DNA from: Gadus chalcogrammus | Lineage: Eukaryota > Chordata > Actinopteri > Gadiformes > Gadidae | Length of the DNA: 64,000 nucleotides | Assembly (NCBI RefSeq): GCF_026213295.1 | Contig: NC_079420.1 | Location: 5,216,641-5,280,640 of the forward strand | Direction of reading: 5' to 3' | Shown: one piece after another, positions 1 to 11,225 of the stretch | Layout: the number at the start of each line of letters is the position of its first letter | Numbering within the stretch: the stretch's first letter is position 1 | Notes under the pieces: model-generated | Told to the model about the DNA's origin: nothing | Databases searched by the model: none | Seen by the model: the letters and a program-made list of their open reading frames with translations, nothing else | Translations under genes and position numbers: made by a program

Positions 1-1440
1 CTGCAATGCCCCGATTGTATGCTTTCAGGACCTTCTTGTATCTTCTTATCACTTCAAAATGGCCAAGGGCTGCAAGGAGCAAATCATAAAGAAAAACTAC
101 ATTATGGACGGTACATAAAAATGTGTGTTCACAACAGTGCTATGAGTTGAAATGCTTATTGTATCATTATGTGGCAGCATACAAGACAAGACAGAATAAC
201 ACCTAGCTCCTTTAAATAGTTTGTCCACTTTATGTTAGGGTAGAATTAAAGGGATACGTCACCATTAGGGGAATTAGGCCTACACAAATTTTCCACTTTC
301 CCTCGAGTTAAGTAGCCTAATTGAGATTTACCTTTCTCCAGTTCATCCAGCCGTTCTGAGTCTGACTGAGTCAGTAAAAGATGAGCTGTTGTTCAGGCTT
401 TTGTTTAGGGCTGCTGGGTACTTTGTAATTTTGCTATTGTAGAAGCATTAACCAAATGATGGCTCTGTAAAGAGGAATGCTGATCCCTGACCCAATTTAC
501 TCTGATAGAAACATGTGACTCGTACCGGTGACCACATCTTTTGTTCCCCGCATCCCATCGCTGTAGCCTATTTCACAGCGGGAAAATCTGTTGAATATCC
601 ACCATCTTCAAAGTAAATAATTTGCTATTGAGTTGTTGGATTATTTGTAGAGACCACCACAGGAGAGCTATGCTGCTATAAATGTCACTTTTCATTGTAA
701 AAAAGGGGGAAGATCCCCACCTACCCATGCCAGACTTTAGAACGATCCTATTTCAGTCTCCACAACTGACTTTTTTTTTGGACTCCTTAATTATTCATCC
801 TCCTACTTTAATAAAAATGAATTCATAAGATGTTGGAAAAACGTTGAATGGATAGAGCAACGTCTGTATTTTGAACCGTGTTGAATCATACCGTCTGTAT
901 TTCATTTCTTAATTTATTTTGTACTAACCTTTTACTCAGTGTGCTTACATGTAAAGCGTCCTTGAATTGGAGAAAATTGATATTGTTATAATTTTTTAGC
1001 TGGAAAGACATTTGAAATGACGATACGCTAAGCGTATTGTCAAGACTTGAAACATCTTGAAACTCGCACAGAGAAGGTTTCGCAAGCGGCTTGCGAATCC
1101 TTTTCTGTGGGCGTTTCAAGATAGTAGTCACCGTTTGTTTTCGGTCTAGCTTTTGCATTTTGAACCACAGGGGCTTTAGGGGAAAGATGTGGTCAGGATA
1201 GCACAGCAATCACTGAATTAAAAAAAGAGAAAGATCTTAAAATTTACTTCATTCATCCCAGGTGGGTGTCAAAGCAGAAGTAGAGGAGAATTTTTTTTTT
1301 ACATTTTGAAGAGCTGTTGAGGGGCTTTTGCTAGTCCAGGGGTGTTTTGTTTTGGTCTCATACATTCCTTTGACTGCTGGCTATTGCTATAGATCACAAT
1401 GAAGGAGAACTATGAGGCTCAATCACAACACTATTTTGTA
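1..1440. other. Intergenic, no gene recognised
   Basis: AT-rich sequence with short T runs and no splice-consistent coding exon or repeat structure that I recognise. A 107-codon open frame on the minus strand (886-1209) is rich in Lys, Gln and Ser and has no family signature. I regard it as chance. Confidence 0.4.
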
Positions 1441-2031
1441 AGAAAGTGGGGTGAGCCAAAATAGCTGATAACCGCTTTGAAAATATATGATGGCAAACAA
1501 ACATTGTGACAATTCTCATATTCTTCTCTCTAATGGTTGGTATAACTTGTTGTACTGTCGATGGAAAGTTACAATAAACCGTCTGAAGGGAAGCAGAAGG
1601 GATGTCAGTTTTTGTAGCTTTGTGGTTTTTGGTTAGGTTTCTTTTGAATTATGTCTGGGTTAAAAAATAGGTCAGAATGGCAGACCAACAAGGGGATTCA
1701 ATTGTACAGCCAAAGTCGCAATAACTTTTTGTACTGTAAAACTCTTCGTCTATGTTATTTATGGTAATCAAACAAACTTATCAAACCAAAATGACCCATC
1801 AATTCATGATTACTGAATCCATTACCTAACATTTCATACTTCTATGTTTCCATAATGGATATTCTTTTTTTCTGTTTATTTTATAAAATGTAGGAAAATA
1901 AAATATTGGTGCAAAACCACAACAAGAACAGTTGGAGAGCCAGGAATGACCAATCAATTGCACTTAATTATTTTTTGGTTCATGATGTGACGTGGACATG
2001 GGTAGGTGTTTTTCTTCTCCAAACGGACATG

Positions 2032-2038
2032 ATAAAAG
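2032..2038 (+). promoter_or_regulatory. TATA-like box of IFITM A
   Basis: ATAAAAG, conserved in the same place in all five IFITM copies and preceded by a T/C-rich stretch and 'ccaaacggacatg'. It lies 51 nt before the homologous start-codon position (ATA in this copy). Core promoter role is inferred from conservation and spacing. Confidence 0.5.
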
Positions 2039-2082
2039 CACACTGCTTCTTGCGCTGGCCTACTTTACTTCATAAAGAGGAG

Positions 2083-2155
2083 ATACTGTCAGCACGTCCA
2101 TCAGCCCCGCAACTACAAGAAATGCAATATAACAGGTATAACATCGTTTTGAATG

Positions 2156-2209
<54 letters not shown>

Positions 2210-3207
2210 ATTGTTTATAGATGTTTTTTATTTTTTACAATCAGCTATTGTTGATTGCATGTTATCCCTGTAAAAATGTGGTCAAAAACGTATACTTATT
2301 AAATTAAAATGTAAAAGTCTGTACAGATGTTTTGTGAAAATCCTATTTGAATTCTTTATTCATCTTTCAATTCATCAAGAATACAATAGAGATTACTTTC
2401 CAATATAAGACACTTCCATTGTTCTGTGTTGGTCCAGGGACCCAGACACTGTTGTGACCATCGTCAACCCTGTGGAGCATCCCAGAGACTATGTGGTATG
2501 GTCCATCTGCAGCTTCTTCCACGCAAACCCCTTTTGCCTCGGACTGTTGGCGCTGATCTTCTCATTCAAGGTAGGCCTTTGCTTTGTTACGCTTTAAAGA
2601 TGCGGTAGATACGATTGAAGCGCTTTACTTTGAGTGCAATTGGTTAGAAATATTATGTTTAAAATGTTTGCGAGCGTAATGCTCAGTGACAAAGTCTGTT
2701 CTGGTTACGCGCCTGGCTCTGTCATTTAGATTTGAGGCAGCTCCAAGTGTACTTCCAACCATTCGGGAAACACGTCTTGCTAGTCAACCTCAAACACTTT
2801 CTCAATTGTGGACATAGGAAGGGAGCATGTAGGGTGTTTTTAGGGGTTGATTCTTTTCAGAATCTTGCGCTTTTCTGCTCTTTTCTTTGCAATACTGGAA
2901 TCTTACATATATTTATTGAAAGATCAAATTCCTGTAAATTCACATCACATTTTCGACGACATGGCCGTAGACCTCTATTTGAACATAGCATTCACTCGTT
3001 CATCTTTTTTTTCTTTTCTCTTTGTCGCAGGCAAGGGACATGAAGGTGATGGGAGACCTGCAGAGAGCCAAGGGGTACAGCAAGTGGGCTCTGGGCCTCA
3101 ACGTGGCCGCGCTGATCAGTCTTGTTTTGATTGTCTTGATTCTTGTAATTGTTTTGATAATTAATGCCGTTGCAGATGCCAATAGTCGCTATCGCAATCA
3201 CTACTAG
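2083..3207 (+). CDS. IFITM-like (CD225/dispanin) protein, copy A; start codon altered
   Basis: Three exons: 2083-2135, 2438-2570 and 3031-3207 (stop TAG). Splice sites are GT-AG (AACAG|gtataa, ggtccag|GGACC, TCAAG|gtaggc, gtcgcag|GCAAGG). Exon 2 encodes the amphipathic and first hydrophobic part of CD225 (RDYVVWSICSFFHANPFCLG), and exon 3 starts ARDMKVMGDLQRA and runs into a second hydrophobic segment rich in Leu/Ile/Val. IFITMs are small membrane proteins that restrict enveloped virus entry at plasma and endosomal membranes. Oddity: the codon that is ATG in copy B is ATA here (2083-2085). The first in-frame ATG downstream of the TATA-like box and the expected transcription start is 2122, giving about 107 residues without most of the N-terminus. 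An upstream ATG at 2029 overlaps the TATA-like box and is unlikely to be transcribed. The tail ends NSRYRNHY. It could be a functional short isoform or an early pseudogene. Confidence 0.75.
2163..2206. repeat. (TA)n microsatellite in IFITM A intron 1
   Basis: Pure alternating TA of about 40 bp, just after the exon 1 donor. The same locus in copy B (7003-7061) is longer. Confidence 0.95.
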
Positions 3208-5221
3208 GGCCAAGAAACCAGTTAATTGCCCCTGTACCAAAAATAATAATGAAGCTATATTGAATTGAATTACCAAGTAATGCGCTTTGTAACCATCAGC
3301 ACAGCAAAATGAATATCCGTCATTAATTTACGCCACCCAGAATTTAGTTGATTTGAAAATAGTTTTAGCAGCCGCCCCAGCGAGCTCTCCAAGTTAATGA
3401 TGCATAATGTCTATAAAATAACCCATGGGTAGTCCACCAAAGCACTTGGTGACAGACAGCAGTCCAGATGCAACGGAAGACCATCATGGTTACGGTTTTA
3501 ATTTAATGTAGGCCTATATTATAATTAGGAATTGAATCGGGGCAAGAAATGCCAAAAATAGCCTCATACTTTTTCTAGCTCTTGTAACGTTAAGGCACTT
3601 AATTTGAATTAGGGTAGTATCTTTGGCTGAATGTACTGAATGTTACTACACTTTGCATAAAAGCTTCAGCTAAAATAAATGTTTGACAATGTAACATGGT
3701 TTTAAATAATACATGCGCTATTTGTGATCCAATGCAATGGTCTTTTACATAACAGCTTCAGCTGAGTCAGAGAATGAGACCGAGTGGGAGATGGAGGCTG
3801 GTTCGACGGCGGTCGTGGCAGGGCCCCATGCAGGGGCTAGGACAGGTCTAGCAATGCCACTGCAAAGGTCTTTATGAGTTATTATATGCAAATTAGTTAT
3901 TTCAACTGTGGACATGCGGCATTACAATGACAAGCTGCAAGCTGTGACTACGCTTACATTAAAGTAACATCATGACAATGTGTCCGCATTAGAGCCTGAT
4001 ACCGAAAATGATGTGAAAATACAGAAGTTATCCTTTAACAAAGACGCATTCTGAATGGAAATACATCAGAGGAACCATCAGGCGTCTTCCCTGAGCAAAA
4101 GACACAGAGTGTTGCTCTCCAAAAGATAGGTTTCCACCCACAGCAGGGAAGGGACAGACAGAGGAGAAGAAACTACAGTAGCAGAGATTGGAACAGACAG
4201 GGACGAGACAGAGTGAACATTTGTGAACAAAAACGACAGGTGTCCCATTCATTTCTTTTATACACAAAATACTTTATTCTTATAATACAATTTCCAGTTA
4301 CCTGTTTGATTCTAACTGAATTATTTCTGCCTCATAGTACCTTAATAAATCCATTGTTAAAATGTAAAGTATCAACAAAAACTCATGCATTCGCTCCTAT
4401 AAGTGATTATTGACCAATATGCATGATTATAATAATCTATGCTTAACGTGTGCATACGTATAGCCATACAAGTATACTATACTCACTAACAAAGTGGTTC
4501 ACATTGTTTGTGGCTATAATCCTTTCAGGAAAACCTGGTTATAGTCAGGGGCGTAGCACAAAATTCTGGGGCCGATAACGGAGGTAGTTGAGAATGGGGT
4601 TTCATCTTGCGTGTTTAAATGTTTGTGCTCACCATTCTTGGAAAATAAATTAGTCAGAACCTGACTTCCTTCATTTAGTCCTTTCTCCCTGTCTTTCTTC
4701 ACCTTTCTCCTCTGAGAGCCAGACTTCAATTTATTTTCAATGTGGCTGTGACATATTGCCGCATCTCTATCCAGATTTAAGAGTTCACCGTAAGCGAGGT
4801 GCGTTTCGCGGTGAATTCAGCTGTGTGGACAGAACCTTTTTGAGCTTTTTGAAAGGGGTGTTCAGAGACAGTGGCGGACTCTGCACGGGGGTCGGAAAAA
4901 GTACACGCCACTCTTAAATGCCCTCAAGAGTGGCGTATACGAGAGAAAGTGCCTTATTGGCTGCCCTTTACATGTGAAAAAAAATTATTGGGTGCCCCTT
5001 CATAAAATAAATTATAATGATGAGCCCAGAACAACATTTGGAACATTTGATAATGTGCCTCAATGAGTGTCGTCTTAATGGCCTTACAGTGCCTCCATCA
5101 TAGCTTTTTGCACGCTGGTTGGGATGATATACAGATGATATCGGAGCGTTGCCCAAAATTCTTTAAAAACTGTAGATTGAACACACAACAAATATTTGGA
5201 GTGCCCTTTTTAATCTGACCG
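3208..5221. other. 3' flank of IFITM A; duplicated non-coding block
   Basis: No gene seen. 3260-3480 matches the 3' flanks of C, D and E. 3434-3440 (CCACCAA) is the unoccupied equivalent of the site where the 9-kb palindrome sits downstream of C. 4012-4520 is shared with 14028-14640 and 48288-48960. Near 4335 there is 'cagtaccttaataaatcc'-like sequence with an AATAAA. The open frames on either strand here (for example 4028-4267 minus) recur only because the block is duplicated. Confidence 0.6.
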
Positions 5222-5820
5222 ATGTGTTTTCAAGGCGGAGCTCCAAACTACTTCCCCAACAGCTTCAGTGCCCCTGACTGCCAGCCTTGCTTCCTGGAGT
5301 CAAAGTTCAAGGTGTCCCCAGACGTAACACGTTACAACAGCGCCAACGATGACAATTACACGCAGGTGTGTGTGTGCGTGAGGTACCTAAGTGCTGTGTG
5401 CTTGGGTGTGGCAGGCGGGGACCTTCTACAGCGAGGTTCTGAGTGAGGAGGAGTGACGGAGACTTTGTCAGAACCTGGCCGGAGCCCTGAAGGGAGCCCA
5501 GGTCTTCATCCAGGAACGCATGGTGGGGCCACACATACTTTAGTCCCACTTCACCTTCCTGTTTCAGGACAGATTTCAACCCCAAGGTTCACCTTGCAGT
5601 CCCATTTCTTGCAATGCTAAAACGATCAATCAATGGGGTGCATCTCCATCAGTCCATTGAGGTAGTTTAAAAATATTTTTTTTATTATATATATAACATA
5701 TATCTATATATTTTTTTTCTTTTGTCCATGACATTTTGTTTCTTGGTCTTGTTCTTCCAGAACTCCAATGTGCACGTCTACACCCGCCCTACAGCCATTA
5801 ACGCCTCCGCAAAAATGTGA
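5222..5820 (+). pseudogene. Catalase 3' gene fragment (three C-terminal exons, broken)
   Basis: Exon-like segments: 5222-5365 ([15 protein letters not shown] then SANDDNYTQ, ending CAG|gtgtgt), 5415 to about 5525 ([11 protein letters not shown], stop TGA at 5454-5456, then RRLCQNLAGALKGAQVFIQ), and 5761-5820 after 'ttcttccag' (HVYTR, ending AKM then TGA at 5818-5820). These match, in order, the NADPH-binding/C-terminal part of animal catalases, which break down peroxide in peroxisomes. The AKM end resembles a type-1 peroxisomal targeting signal. The catalytic N-terminal and heme regions are absent, there is an in-frame stop, and the second segment loses frame after about 5525, so this is a genomic (intron-containing) fragment and not a retrocopy. 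Identification from memory of the family; confident for the first segment, good for the others. Confidence 0.8.
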
Positions 5821-6301
5821 GGTCATATATCTTGACCAGGTAGCACGCCCAAGATGGCTTCCGCAGTAACTGATTTCCACCAGTTTAAAAATATATATCT
5901 TGTACTAATAATAATGTAACCGATCTGGGCTTAATAACAATTCTATTCTAGCATTTCACTGAAAAGGAATAGCTTCTTAACAGATATTCCAAATCGAAAA
6001 ACAATGATTATATGAAGACTTTCTGCATTTTGTCCAGTCAAACTATATCCAATCCCTGGTAAGCAGCCAGTCTTCATGTAGGCCTATTACTACAGAGACA
6101 TCAGTCTAAAGTTATATATTTAAAATTTCTAAACACAATTGTTTTACTTACCCAAATACTATGTATAATACATTTGCTACTATGTATTTCAATGGCTTGG
6201 TTTATACACTGGATGCATTGTTAAACCTGTACTAAAATGAATTGATTAGTCTATATGATGGGGTTAAGCTCTTGAAACCTGATCAATACTGTCAAAGAAA
6301 A
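5821..6301. other. Intergenic, nothing recognised
   Basis: AT-rich sequence between the catalase fragment and the start of the duplicated block at 6302. No coding or repeat structure seen. Confidence 0.4.
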
Positions 6302-6872
6302 ACTTTGAAAATATATGATGGCAAACGAACATTGTGACAATTCTCATATTCTTCTCTCTAATGGTTGGTATAACTTGTTGTACTGTCGATGGAAAGTTAC
6401 AATAAACCGTCTGAAGGGAAGCAGAAGGGATGTCAGTTTTTGTAGCTTTGTGGCTTTTGGTTATGTTTCTTTTGAATTATGTCTGGGTTAAAAAATAGGT
6501 CAGAATGGCAGACCAACAAGGGGATTCCATTGAACAGCCAAAGTCGCAATAACTTTTTGTACTGTAAAACTATTCGTCAATGTTATTTATGGTAATCAAA
6601 CAAACTTATCAAACCAAAATGACACATCATTTCATGATTACTGAATCCATTACTAATATTAAACCTAACATTTCATACTTCTATGTTTCAATAATGGATA
6701 TTCTTTTTTTCTGTTTATTTTATAAAATGTAGGAAAATAAAATATTGGTGCAAAACCACAACAAGAACAGTTTGAAAGCCAGGAATGACCAATAAATTGC
6801 ACATAATTATTTTGGGTTTTATGATGTGTGACGTGGACATGGGTAGGTGTTTTTCTTCTCCAAACGGACATG

Positions 6873-6879
6873 ATAAAAG
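6873..6879 (+). promoter_or_regulatory. TATA-like box of IFITM B
   Basis: ATAAAAG, 51 nt before the ATG of copy B, in the same context as in the other copies. Confidence 0.5.
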
Positions 6880-6923
6880 CACACTGCTTCTTGCGCTGGC
6901 CTACTTTACTTCATAAAGAGGAG

Positions 6924-6996
6924 ATGCTGTCAGCACGTCCATCAGCCCCGCAACTACAAGAAATGCAATATAACAGGTATATCATCGTTTTGAATG

Positions 6997-7064
<68 letters not shown>

Positions 7065-8006
7065 ATTGTTTATAGATGTTTTTTATTTTTTACAATCATC
7101 TATTGTTGAAAGTCTGTAGCCTACAGATGTTTTGTGAAAATCCTATTTGTGGGCTGTGAATTATTTATTCATCTTTCAATTCATCAAGAATACAATAGAG
7201 ATTACTTTCCAATATAAGACACTTCCATTGTTCTGTGTTGGTCCAGGGACCCAGACACTGTTGTGACCATAGTCAACCCTGTGGAGCATCCCAGAGACTA
7301 TGTGGTATGGTCCATCTGCAGCTTCTTCCACTTAAACCCCTTTTGCCTCGGACTGTTGGCGCTGATCTTCTCATTCAAGGTAGGCCTTTGCTTTGTTACG
7401 CTTTAAAGATGCGGTAGATACGATTGAAGCGCTATACTTTGAGTGCAATTGGTTAGAAATATTATGTTTAAAATGTTTGCGAGCAAAATGCTCAGTGACA
7501 AAGTCTGTTCTGGTCACGCGCCTGGCTCTGTCATTTAGATTTGAGCCCAGTGCACTTCCAACTATTCGGGAAATACGTCTTGCTTGTCAATCTCAAACAC
7601 TTTCTCAATTGTTGACATAGGAAGGGAGCATGTGGGGTGTTTTTAGGGGTTGATTCTTTTCAGAATCTTGAATTTTTCTGTTTTTTTCTTTGCAACACTG
7701 GAATCTTACATACAGCAACTTTATTGAAAAATCTAATGGCTGTAAATTCACATCACATTTTCGACGACATGGCCGTAGACCTCTATTTGAACACAGCATT
7801 CACTCGTTCACCTTTTTTTTCTTTTCTCTTTGTCGCAGGCAAGAGACATGAAGGTGACTGGAGACCTGCAGAGAGCCAGGGAATACGGCAATTGTGCTCT
7901 GGGCTTCAACGTGGCCGCGCTGATCATTCTTATTTTGACTATCTTGATTCTTGTAATTGTTTTTGGAATTATACCCTTTTCCAGATACCTGTTTAATTCT
8001 TATTGA
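6924..8006 (+). CDS. IFITM-like (CD225/dispanin) protein, copy B
   Basis: Exons 6924-6976, 7247-7379 and 7839-8006 (stop TGA) join in frame to 117 residues. The start is the first ATG after the TATA-like box (MLSARPSAPQLQEMQYNR). Exon 2 carries YVVWSICSFFHLNPFCLG and exon 3 ARDMKVTGDLQRAREYGNC, followed by a long Ile/Leu/Val segment. The membrane topology expected for IFITMs (a re-entrant first hydrophobic region and a C-terminal transmembrane helix) fits. A Cys sits in NPFCLG, near the palmitoylated cysteines of mammalian IFITM3. Unlike C, D and E it lacks a YxxL motif in the N-terminus (QLQEM instead of YQEL), and SKWAL of the others is GNCAL. The C-terminal tail (SRYLFNSY) matches sequence that is non-coding 3' flank in copy A (about 4285-4330). 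A poly(A) signal follows 25 nt after the stop. Confidence 0.85.
7003..7062. repeat. (TA)n microsatellite in IFITM B intron 1
   Basis: Pure alternating TA of about 58 bp in the same place as the shorter repeat of copy A. Confidence 0.95.
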
Positions 8007-8030
8007 ATTATTTCTGCCTCACAGTACCTT

Positions 8031-8036
8031 AATAAA
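8031..8036 (+). terminator. Poly(A) signal of IFITM B
   Basis: AATAAA 25 nt past the stop codon of copy B; cleavage signal inferred from hexamer and position. Confidence 0.5.
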
Positions 8037-8280
8037 TCCATTGTTAAAATGTAACTCTTAACATTTTGTTACCATTAAAGATACAGTGGTTGTCTCGTTT
8101 ACGGCCGCATTCACCCGGAAGGTTGGACAGAGCCAGAAAACAGACAAGTTCAGGAACGCATTGTGTTGACTGGAGAAACACCTCATGATGTCACGTCCAA
8201 CTAATGATTCATTCCTGATACACAGCCCGTTTAACTCTTTAAAATATAATTTTGTCCTTCTGGCATGGAGACCAGGATGT

Positions 8281-9385
8281 TGCTGGCAGAAAGGAGATAG
8301 ACGGCGACGGCGGTAGACGTAAGGTTAGCTCCCTGTGACACTGGAGCCGGTTGTCAACCCGAATGGTTAAGGTGATTATCTGGTCGAAGTTCAAATGACG
8401 GTCCCAGGACACCAGCTCATCTTTGTGTTCAAAGATATATATTACCTGCTCTGTGCCCTGGATTATAACAAATGCAGTATTATACTCTTTCCCAGTTTAG
8501 ATCTTTAAACCAGTAATACAACCCATACGCCCCTGGTGTAAGACTGTGGCTAAAGTTGACCAAGGTCACGCATTACACCGAAAGCATTTCTCAATCAGTA
8601 TTCATACTGTGAGAGTTTCACCATTGAAAATAAGACATTTTCCACTTCATGTTAAGGCCACCACTACCGCTGCCGGACAACTCAAACTGCACCTCTCAGC
8701 CCGACCACATTTCCTGTCATGGTTTCATCTCTTTCTTTTCTCCTCATACCTTCACAAACAGGAAATGTGGTAGGGCTGAGAAGTGAGAAGTGTATGACTT
8801 TGTTCAACTTTGGCCACAGTCTCAAACCAGGTGCCTTTTATGGGTTGAATTACTGCTTTAAAGTAAAGGACAGGATTTGTGTATAATCTAGGGCACAGAG
8901 CAGGTAATATAATGCAGTCATACACTGTAATTTTTTTTTATAAATTGGGTTTTCATGTCAACTCAAACTTAAAAGAATATTTCAGACAGCTGTGCCAACA
9001 TTCATACAGTTGTACCAACTAAATTTAAAGTTGAGACAACTCATTTCGTGTCTCCTTCTTCTTCTCCCTCTCTCCCTCTCCTCCTACCTCCCTCTCCCAC
9101 TCCTCCTCTCCCTCTCTCCCTTGCATCCTTCTCCTCCTCCTCTCTCTCCTCCCAAATCTAGTTGTACACACTAAGAATTCTAAGTCAATATAATGTTGAA
9201 TCATTCATGCTTAAAAACTTCCATTTTGAGTTTGTCTTACAAAGGTAATCCTATTTACATTTACACAAACGGACAATAAACCAGCTTTTTCATTTTAAAC
9301 CATTTTGCAAATTTATTTCTAACCATGAGGGTGATAAAAATCTTTTTAACGTTAACATTATAAACATAAACAGCCCTTGCTACCA
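8281..9385. repeat. Duplicated block with gag-like remnant (copy of 49180-50373)
   Basis: Matches 49180-50373 over most of its length, including a pyrimidine-rich CT tract (9045-9165) and a flank reading 'cagcccttgc'. On the minus strand, about 8290-8440 reads FDQIITLTIRVDNRL, similar to a short conserved stretch of Ty3/Gypsy gag proteins; the sister copy at 49180-49330 reads FDQLITLAIRVDNRL. The remnant is far too short to be functional. Confidence 0.6.
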
Positions 9386-9542
9386 CATCCAAAGCAAAAA
9401 ATTCAAGTCAATTTCAGTACAGTTTAATTACAAAATGTGTACTTGTAATGAAATGAATAATAACAGATGAATAAATAATGCCAGCAGACAGATCACTTTA
9501 CTGCAGGGCTTATCTGACCACAAACAAGCTCCAGTTTATCTG

Positions 9543-9621
<79 letters not shown>

Positions 9622-9628
9622 TGGGTGG

Positions 9629-9659
<31 letters not shown>

Positions 9660-9690
9660 TGTGTGTGTGTGTGTGTGGATGCGCGCACGT
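9543..9690. repeat. (GT)n microsatellite
   Basis: About 75 bp of pure GT followed by an impure GT/GGGT/GC stretch. It lies directly upstream of the first minisatellite array. The second array also has a GT tract at its inverted-repeat end. Confidence 0.95.
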
Positions 9691-10987
9691 GGTTGTGTTT
9701 GTGGGTGCGCGCGCGCTCTGGTGTCAACCAGTAAAAGGACACATGTCTCAGAGAGCAGGGGGAAACACAACAAACTAAAAATGTAGGCCAACAGTGTTAC
9801 CCCTTATGTTGTTGGTCATGAAGACCAATAAAAAACAACAGTGTTACCCCTTGTATTTTATTTGACAAGGACAATTATTTATTTATTTTCAAATATGTTT
9901 TTTTTCATGACGACCAATAAAATACGACAGTGTTACCCCTTATGTTTTTTTCATGAAACCGATAAAAAACAAGTGGTTTTTTTTTTTGTTGTTTTTTCAT
10001 GACAAACAATAAAAAACAACAGTGTTACCCCTTATGTTTTTTTTCATGACGACCAATAAAAAAAACACAGTGTTACCCCTTATGTTTTTTTTCATGACGA
10101 CCAATAAAAAAAACAACAGTGTTACCCCTTATGTTTTTTTTCATGACGACCAATAAAAAACAACAGTGTTACCCCTTTTGTTTTTTTTCATGACGACCAA
10201 TAAAAACGACAGTGTCACCCCTTATGTTTTTTTTCATGACGACCAATAAAAAACAACTTTTATTTTATTTGACAAAGACAACAGTGTTACCCCTTATGTT
10301 TATTTTCATGACGACTAATGAAAAAACAGTGTTACCCCTTATGTTTTTTTCATGAGGACCAATAAAAAAACAACAGTGTTACCCCTTATGTTTTTTTTCA
10401 TGACGACCAATAAAAAAAACAACAGTGTTACCCCTTATGTTTTTTTTCATGACGACCAATAAAAAACAACAGTGTTACCCCTTTTGTTTTTTTTCATGAC
10501 GACCAATAAAAACGACAGTGTCACCCCTTATGTTTTTTTTCATGACGACCAATAAAAAAACAACAGTGTTACCCCTTATGTTTTTTTTCATGACGACCAA
10601 TAAAAACAACAGTGTTACCCCTTATGTTTTTTTTCATGACAACCAATAAAAAACAACTTTTATTTTATTTGACAAAGACAACAGTGTTACCCCTTATGTT
10701 GTTGGTCATGAAGACCAATAAAAAACAACAGTGTTACCCCTTATGTTTTTTTTCATGACGACCAATAAAAAACAACAGTGTTACCCCTTATGTATTTTTT
10801 CATGACAACCAATAAAAAACGGCAGTGTTAACCCCGTCAACGTTTTTTGCAGGGATCCGAACCTGAGCTGTTTAGAGGATTAACCACCGAACTTAACAAT
10901 GCACCATCAAGACACAGATTACAGTAAACACAATGGTTATACTTGACTTTATAATTCGCATGAAATGGAGTTAAGCATCTTCCAACA

Positions 10988-11060
10988 GAGGGCATCAACC
11001 GGACTTGAACCCCGGTCTCCAGGGGGTTAGCTCACAGCTCTGTCCACTTCCCACTGAGAT
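10988..11060 (-). repeat. tRNA-like (SINE-type) block with intact B box
   Basis: The minus strand contains GGTTCAAGTCC (11001-11011), a match to the Pol III B-box consensus, with an A-box-like GGGAAGTGGA about 40 nt upstream (11044-11053). A convincing cloverleaf is not obvious, so I call it a tRNA-derived SINE head or tRNA relic and not a tRNA gene. The copy at about 11676-11748 has GGTTCATGTCC and is weaker. Confidence 0.4.
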
Positions 11061-11149
11061 TTACAATTTAAATATGTCTGTGGTTATATATGAACGCAAT
11101 AGACATGATAGCATTACGTTTCAAATTAAAGATATTGTGTTTTCCACAG

Positions 11150-11225
11150 AAATTGAGCCGCGGTCGCCAGTGGTTTAGGCATAGTACACTCCACTGCACC
11201 ACTGAGGCGATGACAATCCACAATA
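11150..11225 (-). repeat. tRNA-like block, second type
   Basis: On the minus strand it reads CCTCAGTGGTGCAGTGG followed about 35 nt later by GACCGCGGCTCAATTTC. The first part matches an A box (TGGTGCAGTGG); the B box is degenerate. Copies are at 11838-11913 and 27164-27238. It looks like an old tRNA-derived SINE carried within the array module. Confidence 0.35.

Larger units (their letters stand above)
1470..2420 (+). repeat. Duplicated block upstream of IFITM A (copy of 6302-7230)
   Basis: Starting near 'aaaatatatgatggcaaac', this block is almost identical to 6302-7230, including the sequence before the TATA-like box, exon 1, the TA microsatellite in intron 1 and the approach to exon 2. The two copies differ by small substitutions and by TA repeat length. 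It is the 5' part of a tandem duplication that gave IFITM A and B. Confidence 0.85.
6302..7230 (+). repeat. Duplicated block upstream of IFITM B (copy of 1470-2420)
   Basis: Near-identical to the block upstream of copy A, with a short extra 'ctaatattaaac' and a longer TA repeat. It marks the tandem duplication boundary at about 6302. Confidence 0.85.

Noticed and set aside
886..1209. 107-codon open frame on the minus strand
   Set aside because: No recognisable family, no splice context or promoter, composition like surrounding AT-rich DNA.
2029..2135. Upstream ATG (MIKAH) as the IFITM start
   Set aside because: It overlaps the TATA-like box and is TTG in copy E, so it is unlikely to be translated.
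9478..9791. Open frames of about 60-100 codons across the GT repeat on both strands
   Set aside because: They are Cys-Val or His-Thr repeats produced by the dinucleotide tract.
10988..11060. Functional tRNA gene
   Set aside because: B box is good, but no convincing cloverleaf or anticodon stem and the block is duplicated with the array; called SINE-like instead.
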